12,831 nt of DNA from Thermoplasmata archaeon (GTDB taxonomy: Archaea > Thermoplasmatota > Thermoplasmata > Thermoplasmatales > Thermoplasmataceae): assembly GCA_021801305.1 (NCBI GenBank), contig JAJYYD010000022.1:1-12831 (forward strand), in the 5' to 3' direction. Made by a program: the position numbers and the translations under genes. The notes below the pieces were generated by a model that was not told the DNA's origin, did not search any database, and was given only the letters and a program-made list of their open reading frames with translations. Each line of letters opens with the position of its first letter. The stretch's first letter is position 1. This document shows, one piece after another, positions 5,182 to 11,350 of the stretch.

Positions 5182-8166
5182 ATGACAGTTAAATTCAACA
5201 GCAGGAACATCAGGAACCTGAAAGGACGAATAAGATCCATTCTGCTGGCTTCAGTAAGAAATCCTGAAATTATAAGGCTTGAAAAGATCAATGGGCCAGT
5301 CCAGACAGGATTTGCCTCTTATATCGATCTCATTGGGAAACATGAGCTGAAACCAGGATATAACCTGTCATTTCCATTTTCAGGCAGCGGGATAATCAGG
5401 TTTGAGGATGGTTCTGAGTTCGGCATCGATGCAGAGCACAGGGATGTTGAGATATACTCTGAATCAAATGCATTCAAAATCCGTCTTTCAAATTCCATAA
5501 GATTCGGAAGACTTTCCGGATTTGAAGATGAGTTTCTCGCCATATATTACGAGATCGACAGGGAAATGTCTGATCTGTACTACAGAATTAAGCTTGTAAT
5601 AGAAATCGTGGGGGAATTTAAAAAACCAGAATATGTTGATGAAATTGAGAAAGTTCTGGAACTTCTCCCTGACCTCCGGATCTCCCTTTTATCTTATATT
5701 GTTTACAGGAGGGAATTCGGGGAAAGTTATGAAACAGATGACCTGCCAAGGAAGATAAATGGGTTTCCGAAAGAAAAATACCCTCCCATTGACCATGATA
5801 AACTGGTTAATGCAAAGAGGAAGCTGGAGGAAATTGAGAAAAATTTGAAGAATGGCATACTTTCAACCAACAAGACAGGAGTGATTCCAATAGGGCATTC
5901 ACACATCGACCTGGTCTGGCTCTGGCCTATTGTTGAAACAGTCGAAAAGGATCACAGGTCGTTTTCTGCAATGACATACATGCTGAAAAAACACAATTTC
6001 AACTTTGTTCAGAGCATGGCCTGGCATTACAAGATCATTGAGGATCTCTATCCTGATCTGTTCAGGGAAATATCTGGCCGCATAAAGGAAAATAAATGGA
6101 TTCCAATTGGCGGAATGATGGTGGAGCCTGACTGCAACCTTGTTTCTGGTGAGTCTCTGGTCAGGCAGGTCCTATATGGAACGGCATTTTTCAGGGAAAA
6201 ATTTGGGAAGACGTCAAATATATCGTGGCTTCCGGATACTTTCGGTTTCCCTTCTCAATTGCCACAGATTTTGGCAAAGAGCGGTTTTGACCTGTTTGTT
6301 ACCACAAAGATGTCCTGGAACGATACCAACCAATTCCCTTATGATATGTTCAAGTGGTACTCACCTGATGGTTCCAGTATAATCGCGCATTCACATACAA
6401 GGACTTATAACTCGAAGACAGACTTTTCTTCAGTAATGAAAACAGTTCGTGAGAACAAAATATCCTCGGAAAAAGTGGGGATAGTACCTCTTATATATGG
6501 ATATGGGGACGGTGGCGGTGGCCCCAACATGAAGATGCTGGAAGAGATAAACGCTATTCGGAAGCTTACTGGAATGTTTGTCGAGGACAAGGATCCACTG
6601 GATTTCTGGGTGAAGGAACTGAGATCGAGGTCTGATGCACTTCCATCAATGAGTGGCCCTCTCTACCTGGAATACCATCGTGGGACATACACAACACATG
6701 GTGACATCAAGAAACTTAACCGTCTTATGGAGGGAAAACTCTACGTTGCAGAGGCCATGTCTGCAATAATGGGCAATTCAGCTCCAGGAAACCACTTCAG
6801 GAAACATTGGGAGATACTTTTGAAGAACCAGTTCCATGATATCCTTCCCGGATCTTCCATAAACCAAGTCTACAGAGATTCAGTGAAGGAGCTTCAGGAT
6901 CTGGAAAATGAAATTATTCAAGGCAACCGGGAAAGAATGGAAATGTTCAAATCGGTTGAGGACTCGATTACAATATTTTGTCCATATACTTTCAATACAA
7001 AGGCCTGGATTCCGATCGAATTCAGGGAAGAAGGGGTTAAAAGTGTTATATCTCCTGAAGGTCACGTTTCCCCGGTTCTTTCTGATGGAAAAGATCTTGG
7101 TTTTTATGGGGAGTTCACTAAAGGTTTAGGATTCTATAACTATAAACTTGAAAAGGGAGAAACACAGGTCCAGGGAAACGCAAAAAATACAGAGAAGCAA
7201 GAAACCAAATGGGATATTATTTCAAAGGGAAGCAATCTGCTGGAGATAAAGAGGAACGGCACAACTTTTCCTATTCCCGTTTTATACCTCTTCAATGATT
7301 TCCCTGGGGATTTTGATGCCTGGGAGCTTGATCCTCACAACATGGAAGATGGAAAGCAGTTATCAGCAATAGGCCTAATAAAGGAGGATCTTCCCGGTTT
7401 CGGCAGTACAGTTACGGTGAATTATAATCTTGATCCCGGTTCAATGGCCATAAAATACTCCTTTTCCGAGAGTGATGATTTCGTGAAACTGGACTTCAAT
7501 ATAGACTGGAGTGGCAACAACAGGTTACTGAAAATGTATTTCCCTGTTGATGGCGATACAGTCAAGGGCGAACAGCCATATCTGTTAGGCAACCAGCCGG
7601 ACAACAAGGCTGCATTTGAATTTCCCATGCACCGGGTAGTTGCGGTAGAAGAACATGAAAGAACATTCGTGCTTTTGAACAGGACAAAATACGGATACTC
7701 GATGGAACCAGGATTCCTGGGCATTACTCTTCTGAGATCTCCAGTGTATCCTGATCCATTCGCTGACCGCGGAGAAAATGAATTCAGTTTCAAATTTGGA
7801 TTTTTGAAAGATCCTTCTAACAACAAGCTTATAGAAGAGGGAGTCAAATTCAATGTTATTCCGGAAACCTTCAAAGATCACAGGGTTGAAGGGAAAGGTT
7901 TTGTTCAGGTAAAAGGCTCAATGCTTGGTTCTTTAAAGGAAAAGGAGAACGGCGGCGGGCTTATATTAAGATTAGTAAACCATGACAATACTTACAACGA
8001 TTTTGAGGTACGGACTCCATGGCCGATCACGAAAGTAAATGAAACTGATCTGCTGGAAAATGTTCTGGAAAACAGTGATAGGAAACTTACGTTGCATGAA
8101 GGTATTATTAAAGGTAAGATTAGGGCAAACGAAATAGTGACTTTAAAAGTTTTGATGTTACGCTGA
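5182..8166 (+). CDS. Alpha-mannosidase, glycoside hydrolase family 38
   Basis: A 994-residue zinc-dependent retaining alpha-mannosidase that removes alpha-linked mannose from oligosaccharides. There is no signal peptide and the protein is rich in Lys/Glu, unlike its exported neighbours, so it acts in the cytoplasm. The N-terminal ~230 residues form the preceding beta-rich domain typical of prokaryotic members. The catalytic domain begins with IGHSHIDLVWLWP (237-249), giving zinc ligands His241 and Asp243. WLPDTFGFPSQ (349-359) holds the nucleophile and zinc ligand Asp352 (GAT at 6235-6237). The glycine-rich loop YGDGGGGPN (441-449) and NQFHDILPGSSI (549-560), with zinc ligand His552, follow. 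The remaining ~430 residues are the beta-sandwich C-terminal domains. All catalytic and metal residues are present and the length suits the class found in archaea and bacteria. The binding protein downstream may supply its substrates. Confidence 0.96.
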   Translation: MTVKFNSRNIRNLKGRIRSILLASVRNPEIIRLEKINGPVQTGFASYIDLIGKHELKPGYNLSFPFSGSGIIRFEDGSEFGIDAEHRDVEIYSESNAFKIRLSNSIRFGRLSGFEDEFLAIYYEIDREMSDLYYRIKLVIEIVGEFKKPEYVDEIEKVLELLPDLRISLLSYIVYRREFGESYETDDLPRKINGFPKEKYPPIDHDKLVNAKRKLEEIEKNLKNGILSTNKTGVIPIGHSHIDLVWLWPIVETVEKDHRSFSAMTYMLKKHNFNFVQSMAWHYKIIEDLYPDLFREISGRIKENKWIPIGGMMVEPDCNLVSGESLVRQVLYGTAFFREKFGKTSNISWLPDTFGFPSQLPQILAKSGFDLFVTTKMSWNDTNQFPYDMFKWYSPDGSSIIAHSHTRTYNSKTDFSSVMKTVRENKISSEKVGIVPLIYGYGDGGGGPNMKMLEEINAIRKLTGMFVEDKDPLDFWVKELRSRSDALPSMSGPLYLEYHRGTYTTHGDIKKLNRLMEGKLYVAEAMSAIMGNSAPGNHFRKHWEILLKNQFHDILPGSSINQVYRDSVKELQDLENEIIQGNRERMEMFKSVEDSITIFCPYTFNTKAWIPIEFREEGVKSVISPEGHVSPVLSDGKDLGFYGEFTKGLGFYNYKLEKGETQVQGNAKNTEKQETKWDIISKGSNLLEIKRNGTTFPIPVLYLFNDFPGDFDAWELDPHNMEDGKQLSAIGLIKEDLPGFGSTVTVNYNLDPGSMAIKYSFSESDDFVKLDFNIDWSGNNRLLKMYFPVDGDTVKGEQPYLLGNQPDNKAAFEFPMHRVVAVEEHERTFVLLNRTKYGYSMEPGFLGITLLRSPVYPDPFADRGENEFSFKFGFLKDPSNNKLIEEGVKFNVIPETFKDHRVEGKGFVQVKGSMLGSLKEKENGGGLILRLVNHDNTYNDFEVRTPWPITKVNETDLLENVLENSDRKLTLHEGIIKGKIRANEIVTLKVLMLR

Positions 8167-8332
8167 AGACTGTCAAAATCAGCAAAGTTTGCCCACATAA
8201 TGAACCTAAGAGAAAGTTTAATGAAAATATTGAGGGATATTTGAATTGTCTAAAACCAATCTGCGCAAATTCATAAAAAGAGTTCTCTGCATAAATTATA
8301 TAGATGTTAACAATATTTTTATAATGAAAAGG

Positions 8333-8339
8333 TTATATA
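8333..8339 (+). promoter_or_regulatory. TATA box of the binding-protein gene
   Basis: TTATATA is the clearest TATA box in the window. Counting the usual ~25 nt downstream places transcription start near 8361-8364, which leaves a leader of about 22-25 nt that just includes the Shine-Dalgarno at 8372-8378. Other AT stretches at 8293-8302 and 8312-8324 would give longer leaders. Confidence 0.5.
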
Positions 8340-8343
8340 CTGT

Positions 8344-8360
8344 GTTTCGGTAAACGTTTA
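8344..8360 (+). promoter_or_regulatory. Palindrome between TATA box and start, candidate operator
   Basis: TAAACGTTTA (8351-8360) is a perfect 10-bp palindrome, and GTTT (8344-8347) with AAAC (8352-8355) forms a second overlapping dyad, so GTTT/AAAC/GTTT alternate across 17 bp. It lies between the TATA box and the predicted transcription start, where a bound archaeal repressor would block polymerase. A sugar-responsive regulator is a reasonable guess, but none is encoded in the window. Confidence 0.45.
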
Positions 8361-8371
8361 ATCCAATTTAT

Positions 8372-8378
8372 AGGGGTG
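8372..8378 (+). promoter_or_regulatory. Shine-Dalgarno supporting a TTG start at 8386
   Basis: AGGGGTG ends 7 nt before TTG at 8386. This spacing favours TTG over the in-frame ATG at 8422, whose nearest purine run (AAGGGA) abuts the start codon too closely. The gene therefore appears leadered, unlike most others here. Confidence 0.6.
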
Positions 8379-8385
8379 TAAAAAC

Positions 8386-10029
8386 TTGACAGAAGTTCCG
8401 ATTAAACCTCCCGCTAAGGGAATGAATAAAACCGCTATTATCGCAGTGGTTATCGCAGCGATTGTGATTGTCGCTGCCGTTGTGATAGTAGTGGAAGAAA
8501 GGAAGGCAGTGACTCCAACGACAAGCAACAAGGTGGAGTTTTATACATACTGGGCAACAACTGGAAAAGTTGCCCTGGATAAACTATCTCCAGCATTCCA
8601 TAATGCTACTGGGCTAACTTTGTCACCATTCGTAAGTCCGGGAGCGGGAGGAACAAATGCAAAATACGCAATTTTATCATTGATTGAAGCTGGTGTTCCA
8701 CCTTCTACATTCCAGACACATTATGGAACAGAGATGTTAAGTTATGTAGAAGCTGCAAGCAATGGAACAAGCGCATTTGTAAATATGGGCCCAGTAGCAA
8801 ATCAGATGAACCTGACAAACAATTCCTTCCCAGAAGTTATTGAAGCCGGATCATTCAATGGAGTAACTCTTTCTCTTCCAGTGGATTTGCACCAGGGTGC
8901 TCAATTGTATTTCAACCCCTCCGTTTTATCGAAATATAACCAAAAAGTACCCACAAATCTTGCACAATTGGTTAATGTAACAAAAAATCTGACTGGTGAT
9001 GGACAGACAGCTTGGGTCATACCCGGTGCTGACGGCGGTTTTGATCAGCTTGTTCTTTGGGGAGACATACTTCTTGCAGTGGCAGGAAGTCAGCTTTACG
9101 ATCAGTTCACGTATGGGATAATGACGCCTCAGCTTTATAAAGACATTAATGTTACAAATAATTATTTTTCAGTCTTTGAAAACGCAAGTTATTCAGGTCA
9201 ACAAAGCATGACATGGACACAGGGAATTCCACTTGTTGTAAATGGCACTGTAGCGTTTCAGGATCAGGGAAACTGGGAAACAAACTATGCCTATGACTAC
9301 CTGAATGTTACAAATTACCCCTATATCAGCCCTTATACTTCCTGGACTAATATCTCACTTATGTCTGCAGATTTCCCGGGAACAAGTAGTTACTTTGAAA
9401 TGATTTCAGACTCGGTCGCAGTTCCTACCGGTCCAACACAAACAAATGGTCTAACTTTCGCTAAATATTTTGCATCATTCGCTGGCCAGAAGGTTTTCAC
9501 AAAGTGGAAAGCAGTAACATTTTACGATAACGTCACTAGCGATTACTATAACACACCTGCCCAGTGGTACAGCTACCAGCAGGCAAAGAGTACCCCATCA
9601 AAAGACTGGGTTTACCAGCTTCAGGCAGGTATGTTCGATGGACCCACTGCAAGCATAGAATCGGCCCTTACTGCCTTCTATGGTACATTTAATGCGCACA
9701 GTTCCAGTTCCACTTATCTTTCTGCAGTTGCAAGTCTCGATGATGGCCTTTATTCTTCACTATCGAGTGAACTTGCGGACTGGAAAGCGGCCAATTCATT
9801 AGACCTGGGATATCTCGGTCTTCCAGGTCATCCATTTGGTGGTTACCTTCCATACTGGGCCAATACAAGCGCAAACAGTACAGTTACTACCGATTCATTG
9901 TATCAGGATATAGCACATGTCAACAACAGTGTAGGAGAAAATAATGCCCACTATATTTCAATCTCTCCTCTTTCAATAAATTATCTGGAAAATATGGTAA
10001 TAACTGGAATAACGAAAGTAAATATGTGA
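8386..10029 (+). CDS. Membrane-anchored sugar ABC transporter substrate-binding protein
   Basis: A 547-residue extracellular solute-binding protein of the family that serves sugar importers; its closest look is to glucose/mannose-type binding proteins. A short cytoplasmic tail precedes one hydrophobic anchor at about 16-36 and the outer domain. There is no lipobox cysteine, so the anchor is a transmembrane helix. Family features are VEFYTYW at the start of the mature domain, LPVDLHQGAQLYFNPSVLSKY (164-184) where sugar-binding residues fall, GFDQLVLWGDILLAVAG (218-234), VAFQDQGNWE (289-298) and SDSVAVPTGPT (341-351). It is about 100 residues longer than usual, with an extra C-terminal part after ~470. 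Fifteen N-X-S/T sequons fit a glycosylated surface protein. The only arginine is Arg39 at the membrane border. No permease or ATPase gene adjoins it. If translation begins at ATG 8422 the protein loses 12 residues. Confidence 0.88.
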   Translation: MTEVPIKPPAKGMNKTAIIAVVIAAIVIVAAVVIVVEERKAVTPTTSNKVEFYTYWATTGKVALDKLSPAFHNATGLTLSPFVSPGAGGTNAKYAILSLIEAGVPPSTFQTHYGTEMLSYVEAASNGTSAFVNMGPVANQMNLTNNSFPEVIEAGSFNGVTLSLPVDLHQGAQLYFNPSVLSKYNQKVPTNLAQLVNVTKNLTGDGQTAWVIPGADGGFDQLVLWGDILLAVAGSQLYDQFTYGIMTPQLYKDINVTNNYFSVFENASYSGQQSMTWTQGIPLVVNGTVAFQDQGNWETNYAYDYLNVTNYPYISPYTSWTNISLMSADFPGTSSYFEMISDSVAVPTGPTQTNGLTFAKYFASFAGQKVFTKWKAVTFYDNVTSDYYNTPAQWYSYQQAKSTPSKDWVYQLQAGMFDGPTASIESALTAFYGTFNAHSSSSTYLSAVASLDDGLYSSLSSELADWKAANSLDLGYLGLPGHPFGGYLPYWANTSANSTVTTDSLYQDIAHVNNSVGENNAHYISISPLSINYLENMVITGITKVNM

Positions 10030-10030
10030 A

Positions 10031-10085
10031 TCAGTTAAACTGAGTCGTTCAAATTTTTAATTTTATTTATTGTTCACTTTTTTTT
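10031..10085 (+). terminator. Terminator region of the binding-protein gene
   Basis: A 5-bp inverted repeat (TCAGT-TAA-ACTGA, 10031-10043) begins directly after the stop codon and is followed by several T-runs, the longest eight T at 10078-10085. This suits archaeal T-tract termination in the 163-nt gap between the convergent binding-protein and reductase genes. I see nothing else in that gap. Confidence 0.5.
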
Positions 10086-10192
10086 AAAATAAATTTATCA
10101 TTTCTTTTTGCCAAATTTTATTGGGACTTTAAAATTTCAAGATTCTATTAGGTTTTTATTTGGTAAATATCTAGAAGATTGTTATACCAGCC

Positions 10193-11194
10193 TCATATTT
10201 TTGCAAGGGTATTAAGATCCCTAAGCGTACTATCAGAGATCTTCACATCCTGAGACTGTATATTCTCCTCAAGATGATTGACGCTTGTGGCACCAAGAAT
10301 TGGTATGATGTTAATGCCAAGCTTTTCCTGCATTTTAAGTATCCAGGCAAGAGCAAGCTGTGTAGGTTTCACATCCAGTTCTTTGGAGATCTCCAGAAAT
10401 CTGTTCACTTGGTTTTTTGATTTATCAACAGATTCCTTGAATCCTTCAGTATAACTGCCCCTGGTTCCAGGCATGATCCCATTGGAATATTTCCCGGAAA
10501 GTATTCCCTCAGCAAGTGGAACATAAGCAAGGAGGGTTAATGATTTCTCCTTTGCAATAGATGCTTTTTCCTTTTCAAAATCTCTTTCTATGAGGTTATA
10601 TGACTCCTGCATTGTAACAAAATTCTCCCATCCTCTCTTCTCTGCAACATTCATCATTTCTTTTGTCGACGAAGGGGGATGGTTGCTGGTACCAATATAA
10701 TGAACAAGACCTCTATGTACAAGATCGTTGAGGATATCCATGGTCTCCCTTCCTGAAGTGTATGGGTCCTGCCAGTGAATCTGGTATAGATCGACATAAT
10801 CTGTCCGGAGTCGGGAAAGGCTTTCTCTTATCTGCCACGATATATGCTTGCGGGATAGTCCACCCCCATTATGGAAAACAGCTACCTCCGCCCTTACCTT
10901 TGTTGCCAGGACAAATGATTCCCTGTTGTAATCCTTCAGGTAATTTCCCAGGATGATCTCGGCATTTCCAGATTTTTCCGGATGTAAATGGGTCTCACTT
11001 ATTGTCCCGTGATATGTGTTTGCAGTATCGAAAAAATTAATTCCAAGATCCATGGCCTTCTTGAATATCTTTTCCGTTTTCTCAACATCAACGTACAAAA
11101 TTCCGTCTGGATAACGTTTATCAGATGGTGGAAGGTGCCATGTGCCAATGGCGAATTGCGACACTTCCATTCCGCCTATATGTTTGTAATTCAT
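10193..11194 (-). CDS. Aldo/keto reductase
   Basis: A 333-residue cytoplasmic NAD(P)H-dependent oxidoreductase with a TIM-barrel fold that interconverts aldehydes or ketones and alcohols. The catalytic tetrad is complete: Asp56 and Tyr61 in FFDTANTYHG, Lys99 in VLATKV, and His140 in YQIHWQDP. The 110-117 segment GGGLSRKHI and the SLSRLRTDYVDLYQIH block are typical of the Tas/YajO-like branch. NADP contacts are expected from GTSNHP, YNLIER, LAYVPLAEGILSGKY and the C-terminal IPILGATSVNHLEENI region. The length is normal. The substrate cannot be read from sequence; between a binding protein and a glucoamylase, a sugar-derived carbonyl is plausible. It runs in the same direction as the glucoamylase, 156 nt downstream of it, but a T-tract and its own TATA-like box suggest separate transcription. 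Confidence 0.94.
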   Translation of the reverse strand: MNYKHIGGMEVSQFAIGTWHLPPSDKRYPDGILYVDVEKTEKIFKKAMDLGINFFDTANTYHGTISETHLHPEKSGNAEIILGNYLKDYNRESFVLATKVRAEVAVFHNGGGLSRKHISWQIRESLSRLRTDYVDLYQIHWQDPYTSGRETMDILNDLVHRGLVHYIGTSNHPPSSTKEMMNVAEKRGWENFVTMQESYNLIERDFEKEKASIAKEKSLTLLAYVPLAEGILSGKYSNGIMPGTRGSYTEGFKESVDKSKNQVNRFLEISKELDVKPTQLALAWILKMQEKLGINIIPILGATSVNHLEENIQSQDVKISDSTLRDLNTLAKI

Positions 11195-11195
11195 G

Positions 11196-11223
11196 TGCTA
11201 AGCATGACTCAATTAGCATAAAT
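11196..11223 (-). promoter_or_regulatory. Aldo/keto reductase promoter with inverted repeat
   Basis: On the minus strand ATTTATGC (11216-11223) lies 22-29 nt before the ATG at 11194, as expected for a leaderless archaeal promoter. TGCTAA (11196-11201) and TTAGCA (11213-11218) are exact reverse complements with an 11-nt spacer; one arm overlaps the TATA-like box and the other abuts the start codon. A regulator bound there would block initiation. No Shine-Dalgarno is visible. Confidence 0.4.
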
Positions 11224-11295
11224 CTTTTTGAACCACTTTTTAAGCTGTTATTAGATCAACGGTTTACAACAATTATTGTCCTAATCTCCTATAGC

Positions 11296-11337
11296 AAAAA
11301 ATGAAAAAAAATTTCAAAAAAGTAGTTGTTAAAAAAA
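11296..11337 (-). terminator. Poly-T terminator after glucoamylase
   Basis: Four A-runs on the plus strand (11296-11301, 11304-11311, 11316-11321, 11331-11337) read as T6 to T8 tracts on the minus strand, beginning 13 nt after the glucoamylase stop. Repeated T-tracts are the usual archaeal termination signal. The rest of the 156-nt gap holds only the reductase promoter. Confidence 0.65.
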
Positions 11338-11350
11338 TGGCATAATATTA

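Noticed and set aside
7422..7874. 150-codon open frame on the minus strand inside GH38
   Set aside because: It lies opposite a well-supported GH38 coding sequence, shows no family resemblance and has no promoter or ribosome binding site; likewise the minus-strand frame at 117-482 opposite catalase.
11112..11124. GATAACGTTTATC dyad resembling the palindrome upstream of the binding protein
   Set aside because: It lies well inside the aldo/keto reductase coding region and differs in the arms and spacing, so it is probably coincidence.
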